Shown here piece by piece: positions 45,925 to 55,113 of a stretch of DNA of 64,000 nt. Source of the DNA: Alteripontixanthobacter sp. (GTDB lineage Bacteria > Pseudomonadota > Alphaproteobacteria > Sphingomonadales > Sphingomonadaceae). The position numbers and the translations under genes were made by a program. The notes below the pieces were generated by a model. The model saw only the letters and a list, made by a program, of their open reading frames with translations, was not told the DNA's origin and did no database searches. The stretch spans positions 248,001 to 312,000 of the forward strand of contig JBDVPM010000008.1 in assembly GCA_039968605.1 (NCBI GenBank), in the 5' to 3' direction. Every line of letters begins with the position of its first letter. Within the stretch, counting starts at the first letter, position 1.

Positions 45925-47166
45925 TTATGGCGCTGTGTCGTCTCCGGCCACAGTGACCCGGGCGATATGGTTCGTTCCGCTTTGATGGATCAGCAGGGCC
46001 TTGCCGTCGAGCGTCGTCCGCATGTGACGCAGGATCCCGGCATGGACCGGGCCCGACGGGATCGGCCAGCTCTGAAAGGTTTCGGCATCCGGATCGAACC
46101 GGACGAGCATGTCGGGCCGAACGCCGCTTTCATTATACCAGATCGCGCCATCGAACACGGCGATGGCATAGGGATGAGATGCAGGCCCGCTTGGCGAAGG
46201 CCATTCGGTTATATCGCCGGTTTTCGGGTCGTAACGGCCCAACCTGCCAAGGCCCGAATTGACCCACCAGATCATCCCGTCCCGATCAATATCGAGCCGG
46301 CGCACTTTTGTGCCCTCGCCGGGCAGGGTGATTTGCGTGACCTCCATCGTCTCCGGATCGACGCGAAGCAGGCAGTTCGCTCCATTGCAGGCCACCCAGA
46401 CGCTGCCATCCGCGCCGACTTTGACGCCGTAAGGGCGTGATTTTTCGCGCGGACTGGAGACAAGTTCGATCGCTCCGCTGGCGGGGTCCAGCCGCCCGAT
46501 CATATTGCTGCCCTGTAGGGAGAACCACAGGATGCCATTTGCGTCGAACTCCGCCGTGTGGGGGTCGCGCGCAGCCTCGTTCGGCATGGGAAACTCGGTA
46601 ATCTCTTCGGTCGCGGGGTCGAACCGGCCGATGGTGGCATTGCGATTGCCGGTATACCAGGCAGATCCACCGGGCCCGATATTGACCGAATGCGGCTTAG
46701 CCCCCTTTGGCAAGCGAAACTCCTCCATTGCGCCCGTTCTCGGATCGAGGCGCCCCAGGATGTCGCGCCACTGTCCGACCCACCAGATATTGCCGTCCGG
46801 TGCCTCGACCGGATCGCGAGAACGTTGCCCGAGTGTGGGGACCTGCCATTCCTCGAACGCGATCGAGACCGGCCCTGCAACCGGCGTCGCCGCGCGGTTG
46901 GCGCTGGGCGGGAAGTTGGTAGCCAGGTAATCGAGAATGGTACTTTCGGTTGCAGGATTATTGGACAGATCGATCATCGTAGAGACGAGGAAACGCCAAT
47001 CCTCACGCGTGTAGCCGGAGCTTCTCTCGATCAGGCTGGTCCCATGGCACGAGCTGCAAACGCCCTCGACCAGCTGCTTTCCCTCGCCGTCGGGCAAGGC
47101 GATGGCGCGGGCAGGCAGCATCAGAGCGATGATAACTATAAACAGGTGGTAGGGATTGATCGGCAT
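45925..47166 (-). CDS. cytochrome c domain fused to streptogramin-lyase-like beta-propeller
   Basis: A 413-residue secreted protein with a signal peptide (about residues 1-24). A small cytochrome c-like segment has the haem motif CSSCH (Cys37, Cys40, His41). A six- to seven-bladed propeller then runs from about residue 100, with repeats such as GRLDPRTGAMEEFRLP, GRFDPATEEITEFPMP and GRYDPKTGDITEWPSP. The propeller resembles Vgb virginiamycin B lyase, but here it is periplasmic and joined to a haem, so antibiotic resistance is unlikely and an oxidoreductase or sensor role is more plausible. The start at 47166 follows AGGAG with good spacing. Confidence 0.78.
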   Translation of the reverse strand: MPINPYHLFIVIIALMLPARAIALPDGEGKQLVEGVCSSCHGTSLIERSSGYTREDWRFLVSTMIDLSNNPATESTILDYLATNFPPSANRAATPVAGPVSIAFEEWQVPTLGQRSRDPVEAPDGNIWWVGQWRDILGRLDPRTGAMEEFRLPKGAKPHSVNIGPGGSAWYTGNRNATIGRFDPATEEITEFPMPNEAARDPHTAEFDANGILWFSLQGSNMIGRLDPASGAIELVSSPREKSRPYGVKVGADGSVWVACNGANCLLRVDPETMEVTQITLPGEGTKVRRLDIDRDGMIWWVNSGLGRLGRYDPKTGDITEWPSPSGPASHPYAIAVFDGAIWYNESGVRPDMLVRFDPDAETFQSWPIPSGPVHAGILRHMRTTLDGKALLIHQSGTNHIARVTVAGDDTAP

Positions 47167-47422
47167 GTCGAAACTCCTGCGCAACGCTATGTTCAACACG
47201 AAGTATTACCTTTTGCGCTGGGGCGAAGATGCCGTAGCGCGCCTGCTAGTGCAAGCAGGCTGCGATCCATATGGACTGTCAGTTCGGGTCCATTCTTCAG
47301 GGAATCCAACTTCATTTATGGCCAGTCACCCGGGCTGCGGAGTGACAATCAGGGGCTTGGAAATCAGGAGCATTTGGCCGGCGTAGCCTGGGCGTGCTGA
47401 CCCGGTTTCGTCCGGGCTGCCA

Positions 47423-48229
47423 TTAAGTCTTGTCCTGCAAGATATCCTCGATAGTTTCGACAAGCGCTGCATTCTTTGCCGGATCGGACGCATCCGAGTG
47501 CGGATTGCGGAACTGGCCGCTATCATTGTCGAAATAGCGGCCGGAGGCGTCGTTGAAATCTGACGATGTTGCAGCTCGCCCCAGGATTTCGGCACCGATG
47601 GATAGGTCCTTGCCCTGCATTCCGTAGGCTTTCTTCACCATTTTGCTGCCCAGCAGAGAGCCAGGATTTACAGCGATCACGGTGGGCCCGGCGGTCCCCA
47701 ATTCGTTAGCCAGATGGCGCGAGAACATGGTGATGGCGAGCTTGCTCTGCGCATAGGCATCATTGTCCGACAGACGCTGCCCGCCTTTCAGTGCCTCTAG
47801 CGATACCGGCGCCTGTGCGGCCGAAGATACGTTGACGATCCGGCCATTGGCACCGAGCAATTCTGTGAGTTCGCGGGCCAGAATATACGGCGCGATCGTA
47901 TTGACGGCGAAGCGCGCGTCGAGGCCGTCGCTGGTCACGGGGTCTTCCATGGCGAAAACACCGGCATTGTTGATCAGCACGTCAAGTGCTGGCTCGTTCT
48001 GCTGTATCTCCTGGGCAAACCGCTCCACCGCGCCGATCGAAGACAGGTCTGCGCGATAGGTGCGTATCCGTCCCGGCCCACCGATCGCTGCAATCGAATC
48101 TCGGGCGGCCGCCAGTTTGCCGTCATTGCGGCCGTGGAGGAGCAGGTTGTGCCCTTCGCTACGAAGAAGTTTCGCCGTTTCCAAGCCGATCCCGTCGGTC
48201 GCTCCGGTGATCAGGATAGTTTTGCTCAT
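47423..48229 (-). CDS. SDR-family oxidoreductase
   Basis: A 268-residue short-chain dehydrogenase with TGATDGIGLETAKLL near residues 8-22, NNAG near 87, a catalytic Ser (NVSSAAQ) and YAQSK (Tyr and Lys near 159-163). The basic residue after the second strand (HGRNDGK) suggests NADP(H). The substrate is unknown; it resembles retinol-dehydrogenase-like SDRs. It lies 72 bases downstream of the DUF4437 gene on the same strand and is probably co-transcribed, under control of the divergent LysR gene. Confidence 0.85.
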   Translation of the reverse strand: MSKTILITGATDGIGLETAKLLRSEGHNLLLHGRNDGKLAAARDSIAAIGGPGRIRTYRADLSSIGAVERFAQEIQQNEPALDVLINNAGVFAMEDPVTSDGLDARFAVNTIAPYILARELTELLGANGRIVNVSSAAQAPVSLEALKGGQRLSDNDAYAQSKLAITMFSRHLANELGTAGPTVIAVNPGSLLGSKMVKKAYGMQGKDLSIGAEILGRAATSSDFNDASGRYFDNDSGQFRNPHSDASDPAKNAALVETIEDILQDKT

Positions 48230-48301
48230 GATGCTTCAACCTTTGAATTGGAGAAATTCCGTGTCACCGAGGTTTCGATAGGGCGCCGGGAACGCGGCCC
48301 G

Positions 48302-49141
48302 CTATTGGATCAGCGTGAACGCGCTATCCGTTCGGATGTAAACCGTGCACCCCTTATCTTCCGAGCACGCGATCTGGTGGCTGGCGGCCCCCGCCGATCC
48401 GAAATAGCTTCCTTGCGAAAGCGCAGTCATCTGCGGCATTTGCGGATTGGAGTAGGCAACCACGCCCCCTGTTGTGACCGCGCGGAAGCTGCCCGATCCG
48501 GTCGCAATCTGACCTGCGAAACCATTTGGCAGATGGACCAGCGAGCCGCGCTCACCCGTTTGATCGTTGGACCACAAAAAGGCGGTTTTCGCACCGCGGC
48601 CTTCTTCTGCGCCCTCGGAGAACAGAAATTCGATGTCCCTCCCATCCAGCCAGACAAGATTGCCGGCTTCGACATTTATCGGGCGCTCGCCATTATCGAA
48701 GGCTTCGTCGGAAGGCTGGACCAGATAAGGCCCGGAATCGATTTCGATATAAGCGATGTTGACCCTGCCTTCGGCTGCAGTGACGTGATCTTCGCCCGCA
48801 GGTTGGGTCCAGAACGACAAGGGCGATAGCCACATCTGCGCAGCGTCCGGATCGTCATTGTGCACCGCTCCATCGATCACCAGGCCCCGATAGGTGATGT
48901 TGTGAATATTCGGAGGGGACGAAAAGCCCTCGTCGAACCGCACGATGAAGCCGCTTGCGCTATCAGCGGTGCGGTCCCCCCAAAGATCGCCCGCCCGTGG
49001 GCTGGCGTCGCCGCGTGCAGGGTTGAGCGCGCCCCATTCGATATCTTCGTAATCGACCAGTTCGTACTGCGCATCCTGCGCCCAGCCGGTTGCAGGGACG
49101 AGGGCACTGACAATAGCTGCTGCAGCGGTGATGGTCTTCAT
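48302..49141 (-). CDS. secreted DUF4437 (cupin-like) protein
   Basis: A 279-residue protein with a signal peptide (ending TGWAQ) and the DUF4437 pattern, an arrangement of two cupin-like beta-barrels: EWGALNPARGDASPRAGDLWGDR near residues 34-56 (key part WGALNPARG), VRFDEGFSSPPNIHNITYRG, then VWLDGRDIEF and a C-terminal half. Members are predicted to bind metal or small ligands, but the function is not established. The start follows AGGAGA. It is divergent from the LysR gene (124 bases between them), the usual arrangement for a LysR-controlled target. Confidence 0.8.
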   Translation of the reverse strand: MKTITAAAAIVSALVPATGWAQDAQYELVDYEDIEWGALNPARGDASPRAGDLWGDRTADSASGFIVRFDEGFSSPPNIHNITYRGLVIDGAVHNDDPDAAQMWLSPLSFWTQPAGEDHVTAAEGRVNIAYIEIDSGPYLVQPSDEAFDNGERPINVEAGNLVWLDGRDIEFLFSEGAEEGRGAKTAFLWSNDQTGERGSLVHLPNGFAGQIATGSGSFRAVTTGGVVAYSNPQMPQMTALSQGSYFGSAGAASHQIACSEDKGCTVYIRTDSAFTLIQ

Positions 49142-49265
49142 TCAAAGTCTCCTGAATTTTGAAAGGCGCTCATTTCCCCAAAGTGTTGCTCGGCAATCTA
49201 ACAGATGCAATTTCATGCGAAATATCAGAAGGAATGCTTCTGTTTTCGTCTTTTGGATATAATCG

Positions 49266-50171
49266 ATGGATATTGATGGCTTGCGGCTTTTCGTTCGGGC
49301 GGCCCGGAAACTGAATATCAGCGCTGCGGGCCGCGACCTCGGGCTCGCGCCAGCAGTGGCCAGCGCCAGGCTTGCCAAGCTGGAGCGGGAAGTGGGCGCG
49401 CAGCTGCTTCATCGCTCGACACGCAAGGTCGCCATATCGATCGAGGGGGAGGAATTCCTGCCCTTCGCCCGCGAAATATTGGCGCAGCGCGATGCGGCCA
49501 TGGCCGCGCTGGGGCACGGCAAGCCCGACGCTGCGGGCACGGTCCGCTTCGCAGCGCCCAGCAGCTTCGCACAGCTCTATATCGCGCCGATCCTGCCCGA
49601 ATTTCTCCGCCTCAATCCGGGCGTGGATCTCGACCTGCGGTTTTCCGACGCGCCCTTCGACTTGCTGGAGGGAAGCTTCGACCTGGCTCTGCGCAACAGT
49701 ACGCTTGACGACAGCGCATTGAAGGCGCGCAAGCTGGCCGATGTCGAGCATATACTGTGCGCATCGCCTGAATATCTTGAGCGGCGCGGCACACCGCGCT
49801 CGCCGGCCGATCTGGCCGATCACGATCTCATCGCATTCCGGCGACAGGGCGAACGCGTGTTGATCTCTGCAAGCGGAGAACGCGCGACCTTCTCTCTCGA
49901 CGAGGCCGATTGCCGGGTGGTGATCGACGATGGAGCCAGCCAGCGCGCCGCCTGTGCTGCGGGTCTGGGCATCTCGGTAAATGCGGACTGGAACATTCAT
50001 CACGCTTTGCGCGAAGGAACGCTGATGCGCGTTCTGCCCGACTGGCGCATCGAGAACGACATCGCGCTGTGGCTGGTCTATCCCAAATCCAACGTCCTGA
50101 CCGCCAAGGTCAGGGTGCTGATCGATTTCCTGGTCGAGAAAATCGGTCGCAACCCACCTTGGCAATCCTGA
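49266..50171 (+). CDS. LysR-family transcriptional regulator
   Basis: A 301-residue LysR protein with an N-terminal helix-turn-helix (GLRLFVRAARKLNISAAGRDL and ASARLAKLEREVGAQLLHRSTRKV, residues 4-58) and a periplasmic-binding-like effector domain from about residue 90 (GTVRFAAPSSFAQLYIAPIL). Such regulators usually act on a divergent target, here the DUF4437-SDR pair at 49141-47423. The effector is unknown. Confidence 0.92.
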   Translation: MDIDGLRLFVRAARKLNISAAGRDLGLAPAVASARLAKLEREVGAQLLHRSTRKVAISIEGEEFLPFAREILAQRDAAMAALGHGKPDAAGTVRFAAPSSFAQLYIAPILPEFLRLNPGVDLDLRFSDAPFDLLEGSFDLALRNSTLDDSALKARKLADVEHILCASPEYLERRGTPRSPADLADHDLIAFRRQGERVLISASGERATFSLDEADCRVVIDDGASQRAACAAGLGISVNADWNIHHALREGTLMRVLPDWRIENDIALWLVYPKSNVLTAKVRVLIDFLVEKIGRNPPWQS

Positions 50172-50188
50172 CCGCGTCCAACGCGCTA

Positions 50189-51181
50189 TCAGGCTATGTC
50201 GATGACGACCTTGCCGTTGGCCTGTCCGCTGGATAGCCGCGCATGGGCTTCGCCTGCTTGCGACATGGCGAATTGTTTTTCATCGAGCAGCGGCTTCAGC
50301 TTTCCGGAATCGACCATCTCCGCCAAGGTGGAAAGGATCGCTCCATGCGCTTCACGGCCGATATCGTGCAGCATCGGAATCAGCATGAAAACCACATGCA
50401 GCGACAGGCCTTTGAAATGGGCGGGGGTCAGGTCGAGCTCGGTCATGGCAACCGTGGTCGAAACATGGGCATTCAGCGCCGCCGCCTCGAACGATTTAGC
50501 CATATTGTCGCCGCCGACCGTATCGAACACAGCGTCGAAGCCGCTACCCGAGGTGTGCTTGCCAACGTAATCGGCAACGTCTTCCTGTTTGTAATTGATC
50601 GCGGTGGCGCCGTAGCCCTCGATTATCGCCGCCTGCGCGGTATCGCTGCAGGTCGAATATACGTCCGCGCCCATCGCGATGGCGATCTGGATGGCCAGAT
50701 GACCGACGCCGCCCGCGCCGCCATGGACCAGAACCTTCTGACCTTCCTGCACCTGCGCCCTGATCAGCCCCTCATAAGCGGTGATCCCGACCAACGGCAT
50801 GGCTGCTGCCTCACGCATCGATAGGGATTTGGGTTTGTGCGAGATTAGCCGGGCATCGGCGAGCATAAATTCGGCCAACGCTCCTTGCAAGTCTGCAAGC
50901 CCGCCAGCGCAGCCATAGACTTCATCGCCCACCGCAAAGCCTTCGATGCCATCGCCCACCGCATCGATCGTCCCGGCGAAATCCATCCCGAGCACCGCTG
51001 GGAGGGCCGGCGCAAGCGGGGCGAGGTCATGCCCCATGTTCCGGATCATCGTATCGACGGTGTTCACGCTGGTCGCCGCCACCCGGACGACCACATGGCC
51101 TGGCGCCGCTTCGGGCTTTGCCACGTCCACCACTTCGAACTCGGCGTTCTCGCCATACTCACTAAGGGTCGCTGCTTTCAT
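50189..51181 (-). CDS. MDR-family zinc-free alcohol dehydrogenase/quinone oxidoreductase
   Basis: A 330-residue medium-chain oxidoreductase. It has a GroES-like N-terminal domain (GHVVVRVAATSVNTVDTMIRNMG, of which VNTVDTMIR fits the quinone reductase group; GMDFAGTIDAVG) and a Rossmann domain (VLVHGGAGGVGHLAIQIA near 146-163). The zinc ligands of alcohol dehydrogenases are absent. NADPH:quinone or enone reductase activity is likely. The start at 51181 follows GGAGCAAGTG; a start four codons earlier is also open. Convergent with the LysR gene. Confidence 0.88.
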   Translation of the reverse strand: MKAATLSEYGENAEFEVVDVAKPEAAPGHVVVRVAATSVNTVDTMIRNMGHDLAPLAPALPAVLGMDFAGTIDAVGDGIEGFAVGDEVYGCAGGLADLQGALAEFMLADARLISHKPKSLSMREAAAMPLVGITAYEGLIRAQVQEGQKVLVHGGAGGVGHLAIQIAIAMGADVYSTCSDTAQAAIIEGYGATAINYKQEDVADYVGKHTSGSGFDAVFDTVGGDNMAKSFEAAALNAHVSTTVAMTELDLTPAHFKGLSLHVVFMLIPMLHDIGREAHGAILSTLAEMVDSGKLKPLLDEKQFAMSQAGEAHARLSSGQANGKVVIDIA

Positions 51182-51480
51182 CACTTGCTCCATAAATCTT
51201 CCGTGATCGCGATATTATTCTTCTGCCAGCGAAAATAAATGCTCTGTTTGATGAAGCAGAAATCGGTTTTCGCAGATAATGGAGATTTGAACTTCTGGAT
51301 TGGCCCTAATGCCGGTCCGCCTGCAAGACATCCGCGAACTGGGGTGCAAATACCAAGCTTGATTCTCCCGTTCCATGGCACCCAGATCGAAATCCCGACG
51401 GGATTTCACGACAGGTGCCACGCGGTTTCCCCTCGCAGGGAAGCGTTGCTCGTCTAGATTCTTGGAGAACATCATATCGC
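51182..51480. other. gene-free stretch before tRNA-Gln
   Basis: These 299 bases hold no convincing gene; the short open frames here lack family features. AT content is higher than around it. A compact hairpin, GAAATCCC-GAC-GGGATTTC, at 51389-51407 lies on the 3' side of the reverse-strand tRNA gene and could take part in ending its transcript, but no T run follows on that strand. Confidence 0.5.
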
Positions 51481-51555
51481 TGGCTGGGGCGGCAGGGATC
51501 GAACCTGCGAATGCCGATACCAAAAACCGGTGCCTTACCACTTGGCCACGCCCCA
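51481..51555 (-). tRNA. tRNA-Gln (anticodon TTG)
   Basis: Read on the reverse strand, the 75-base gene begins TGGGGCG, which pairs with CGCCCCA near the 3' end, followed by discriminator G and encoded CCA. The anticodon loop TTTTGGT gives TTG (CAA codons, glutamine). The D-arm region (GGCCAAGTGGTAAGGC) and T-loop (GGTTCGATCC) are normal. A 5' U-A pair at the acceptor end is typical of tRNA-Gln. Confidence 0.95.
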
Positions 51556-51630
51556 GCAGCGAAGGGGCGCTCTATAGCGCGCTGTGCGGTGAATGGAAGG
51601 GGGTGTTTGCCCGGTGCGGGGCCTGCGTTC

Positions 51631-53049
51631 CTACAGGCTGATCGCAGCGCGGCGGGTCGACAGATCGGCCTCCACTTCGGCCACTCTGCGCCGGTCGAGA
51701 CCGTAGAATGCCATCAGCAGGCCCACGCCCGCCACGCAAACTATCGGCAGCCATTGGAACACCGCCATGATGCCCGCCTGCGCCGCGTCGGTCTGCGGCT
51801 GGTTGGCGACAAAGCCGGTGGCTTCCAGCACGAAGCCGGGAATCGCCACGGCAAGCGCATTGCCCACCTTCAGACCGAATATGCTGGCCGAAATCACCAG
51901 CGCGGTGACTTGCAGCTTGCTGCGCCATTCGATGAATTCGGCAAGGTCGGTGAACATGGCGAACAGCATGGTGATACATATGCCGTAGCCCGCGCTGGCA
52001 AAGGCTTGCAGCACCATCATCGCGGCATAATCGGTGTTTTCCAGCAGCTCGAAACCCAGCATCGCGGCCACCTGCACCACGGCGGCCACCATCACCAGCC
52101 GCCCCTTGTCATAGCGAATAGCCAGCATTCCGCCGGCAATCACGCCGATCAATTGCGCGAACGCTCCGCTGGCGAGGAACAGGCTGGGCAGGTCGAGCGG
52201 CCCGAACACCGGCTCGTCGCTGGCGGCGAGGATATATTTGAAAAAATACAGCGCAGTGCCAAAACGGGTGACGAGGCCGGTCATCAGCAGCACCGAAGCG
52301 GCCGCGCAGACGATCCACCAACGAGTGCTGATCACCGCACCGATATCGTCGCGTACGGAGCGTTTCTGGACCTTGGGCGCGACGCGTTCCTTCGTGGTGG
52401 CGAAAGCGAACAGGGTCAGCACCGTGGCCAGCACCGCCATTATCGCCATCGTCCAGCGAATCCCTTCCTGGTAATCGCCGCCGCCCAGTTCGCGGATCAG
52501 CGCGGTGCCGGTCAATCCAATGAAAATCGCTGCACAGGTCGACATGGCAAAGCGCCAGGTGGTTGCCTTGGTTCGCTCCGCGCTGAGCGGGTGGAGCACG
52601 CCCAGCAGGCCCGAATAGGGGATATTTACCAGCGTAAAGACTTGCCGCACGAGGATGAAGGTCACGCCCGCCCAGATTACCTTGCCGGTGGGTGACAAAT
52701 CCGGCCCTGCAAAGACCAGAAAACCGCTGATCCCGAACGGGATCGCGCCCCACAGAAGATAGGGGCGGTAGCGTCCCCAGCGGCTACGCGTGCGGTCTGC
52801 GATCAGGCCCATTGCGGGGTCGCTGACCGCGTCCAGAACCTTGCTCGCCAACATCAACGAGCCGACCACGCCGGGACTGATTCCATAAACGTCGGTATAG
52901 TAGAACAGCAGGAAAAAGCCGAACATCTGGATATACAGGTTCGCGGCGAAATCGCCGGAGCCATATCCGAATTTTTCCCATAGGCTGAGCGGCCTGGTGG
53001 TGCCGGCAGGGGCTGCCGCTACGGTCGAGTGTGCTGCGGCGGTGGCCAT
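51631..53049 (-). CDS. GPH-family sugar:cation symporter (MelB-like)
   Basis: A 472-residue 12-helix transporter of the glycoside-pentoside-hexuronide:cation symporter family. Typical elements are LWEKFGYGSGDFAANLYIQ near residue 23-41, SDPAMGLIADRTRSRWGRYRPYLLWG near 95-120 (key part DRTRSRWGRYRP) and IPYSGLLGVL. The substrate could be a glycoside or hexuronide; the gene is 6 kb beyond the alginate operon with other genes between, so a link to it is only speculative. It lies on the reverse strand just downstream of tRNA-Gln (76 bases from its 5' end). Confidence 0.9.
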   Translation of the reverse strand: MATAAAHSTVAAAPAGTTRPLSLWEKFGYGSGDFAANLYIQMFGFFLLFYYTDVYGISPGVVGSLMLASKVLDAVSDPAMGLIADRTRSRWGRYRPYLLWGAIPFGISGFLVFAGPDLSPTGKVIWAGVTFILVRQVFTLVNIPYSGLLGVLHPLSAERTKATTWRFAMSTCAAIFIGLTGTALIRELGGGDYQEGIRWTMAIMAVLATVLTLFAFATTKERVAPKVQKRSVRDDIGAVISTRWWIVCAAASVLLMTGLVTRFGTALYFFKYILAASDEPVFGPLDLPSLFLASGAFAQLIGVIAGGMLAIRYDKGRLVMVAAVVQVAAMLGFELLENTDYAAMMVLQAFASAGYGICITMLFAMFTDLAEFIEWRSKLQVTALVISASIFGLKVGNALAVAIPGFVLEATGFVANQPQTDAAQAGIMAVFQWLPIVCVAGVGLLMAFYGLDRRRVAEVEADLSTRRAAISL

Positions 53050-53135
53050 GCCGCAACGGGAGCCGATGGGGGCGGGGGTGTCAAGTTTTTGGCGTGCGCT
53101 GGGCGATCGGCTGGACGATCGGCTCAGGAGCTCCC

Positions 53136-53996
53136 CTAATCCTCCAGCCCATCGAAATCGCTGCTCGAATGGCGTTCCGGCAGGTTAGTCGCTTCATCGC
53201 CCCAGGTCCGGTTGACTCGCTTCGCCCGGTCCACGGCCGGCCGTTCGGCGATTTCATGAACCCAGCGCGCGACGTTTTTATATTCGTGGATCGAGAGGAA
53301 CTTGGTCGCCTCCCCGTAAATATTGCCTGTCACGAATGGAGCGAGCCAGGGATAGGTGGCCATGTCGGCCACGGTATAATCCGCGCCGCCCAGGAATTGC
53401 GCATCGGCCAGGCGCTGATCGGCTACGGAGAACAGGCGCTTTACCTCCATCGCATAGCGATTGATCGGATATTCGTATTTTTCCGGCGCATAGGCGTAAA
53501 AATGGCCGAAGCCGCCGCCTATGAATGGTGCGCTGCCGATCTGCCAGAACAGCCAGCTGAGTACTTCGGCCCGTGCCGCGGTTTCGGTGGGAAGGAACTT
53601 GCCGAATTTCTCCGCCATGTGCATCAGGATCGCCCCGCTTTCGAACACGCGGATGGGCTCCGCTCCGCTGCGATCGACCATTGCGGGAATTTTCGAGTTG
53701 GGATTGATATCGACAAAGCCGCTGGTGAATTGCTCGCCTTCGCCGATATTGATCAGCCATGCGTCGTAATCCGCCTCCGAATGGCCCGCTTCAAGCAGCT
53801 CTTCGAAGATGATGTTCGCCTTGACCCCGTTGGGCGTGGCGAGCGAATAGAGTTGGAACGGGTGCTTTCCGACCGGCAGATCCTTCTCCTCCCGCGCGCC
53901 GGCGGTAGGCCGGTTGATATTGGCGAACTTGCCGCCGCTCACCGTATCGCTGCTCCAGACCTCTGGCGGGGTGTAGGTGGAATCGGCCATGGACAT
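53136..53996 (-). CDS. yghU: glutathione S-transferase, YghU type
   Basis: A 286-residue Nu-class glutathione transferase with disulfide-bond reductase activity in E. coli. The N-terminal extension (TYTPPEVWSSDTVSGGKFANINRPTAG) is characteristic of YghU, followed by the thioredoxin-like domain (HPFQLYSLATPNGVK, IPAMVD, ESGAILMHMAEKFG) and the helical domain (FGHFYAYAPEKYEYPINRY). The start at 53996 follows GGAGCGA; an ATG two codons later is also possible. The C-terminus has a short acidic/Ser extension. Divergent from the topoisomerase gene. Confidence 0.9.
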   Translation of the reverse strand: MSMADSTYTPPEVWSSDTVSGGKFANINRPTAGAREEKDLPVGKHPFQLYSLATPNGVKANIIFEELLEAGHSEADYDAWLINIGEGEQFTSGFVDINPNSKIPAMVDRSGAEPIRVFESGAILMHMAEKFGKFLPTETAARAEVLSWLFWQIGSAPFIGGGFGHFYAYAPEKYEYPINRYAMEVKRLFSVADQRLADAQFLGGADYTVADMATYPWLAPFVTGNIYGEATKFLSIHEYKNVARWVHEIAERPAVDRAKRVNRTWGDEATNLPERHSSSDFDGLED

Positions 53997-54079
53997 TCGC
54001 TCCTGCTTACCAAATTGGGTGCAGGCCGAGATGGCGGGCGATGGCAGGAACCGCAACCTTCGCGGTCGGTTAGCTTTGC

Positions 54080-55093
54080 GTGTCCGAGGCGAAGCTCATC
54101 TATATCGACGATTCCCTGCCGGGTATCACGCGCAAGGGGGCAGGCAAGGGCTTCGCCTATTACGATCCCAAGGGCGTGCTGATTACGGACCGCGCGGAGA
54201 AGCGCCGGTTGAACGCAATCGCCCTGCCGCCCGCCTATATCGACGAGTGGTTCTGTCCTGCGCCGAATGGCCACATATTGGCGACCGGCATGGACGATAA
54301 GGGCCGCAAGCAATATCGTTATCACCCCGATTTTCGTGCCATGAAGGAAGGCGAGAAATTCGACCGATGCCTCGCCTTTGGCGAGCTGCTCCCGCTCGTG
54401 CGCCAGCGGGTGGAAGACGATCTGCAGAACGAAGTCATGGACCGCAAGCGAGCGGTGGCAGCGGCCATTCGCCTGCTGGACATGGGCTTCGTACGGGTTG
54501 GCAACGAGGCCTATGCCCAGCGCAACAAGAGTTTCGGTGCGACCACATTGCGGTCGCGCCATGCCGAGGTCAACGGGGCCGAGGTTCACCTTCATTTTCG
54601 CGGCAAGGGCGGAAAAGAGCGCGACGTTACGTTGACGGATGAGGATCTGGCAGCGGCGGTTGGCGAATTGCAGGACATGCCCGGCCAGAAACTGTTTCAG
54701 TATATCAGTGAAGACGGCGAACGCTGCCCGGTCGATAGCGGCGATGTGAACGATTATCTTCGCGAGAGCATGGGCGAAGAGTTCTCCGCCAAAAATTTTC
54801 GCACCTGGCATGCCAGCGTGCTGGGTTTCGGCTTGCTGGCAGGCGCGGATGAGCAGCCCTCGATCAAGCAGTTGCTGGAGCTGGTATCGGACAGGCTGGG
54901 CAATACGCCGGCGGTCGCGCGCAGCAGCTATATCCACCCGGCGGTGGTCGATCTGCTGTCCAGCGATGGCTGGGTGAAATGGCATGACGGCCTGGAATTG
55001 CCGCGCGCGACCAAATATCTCACTCGCCACGAACGCGGGCTGATCGCGCTGCTCGAAAAGTCCCCTGCGGCAGAAGAATTGCTGGCGCAGTAG
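54080..55093 (+). CDS. DNA topoisomerase IB
   Basis: A 337-residue type IB topoisomerase of the poxvirus/bacterial type, which relaxes supercoils through a 3'-phosphotyrosine. The N-terminal beta domain (ITRKGAGKGFAYYD, PPAYIDEWFCPAPNGHILATG) precedes the catalytic core: VRVGNEAYAQRNKSFGATTLR (Arg and Lys region), FRGKGGKERDV (Lys), FRTWHASV (Arg/His) and SSYIHP near residue 288, with the active-site Tyr. GTG start. It lies 20 bases before nadE on the same strand. Confidence 0.92.
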   Translation: MSEAKLIYIDDSLPGITRKGAGKGFAYYDPKGVLITDRAEKRRLNAIALPPAYIDEWFCPAPNGHILATGMDDKGRKQYRYHPDFRAMKEGEKFDRCLAFGELLPLVRQRVEDDLQNEVMDRKRAVAAAIRLLDMGFVRVGNEAYAQRNKSFGATTLRSRHAEVNGAEVHLHFRGKGGKERDVTLTDEDLAAAVGELQDMPGQKLFQYISEDGERCPVDSGDVNDYLRESMGEEFSAKNFRTWHASVLGFGLLAGADEQPSIKQLLELVSDRLGNTPAVARSSYIHPAVVDLLSSDGWVKWHDGLELPRATKYLTRHERGLIALLEKSPAAEELLAQ

Positions 55094-55113
55094 CTTCGGG
55101 CTAGGGCAAGATC

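Noticed and set aside
45925-47166. Virginiamycin B lyase (antibiotic resistance) label
   Set aside because: The propeller repeats are similar, but the signal peptide and haem motif do not fit that enzyme.
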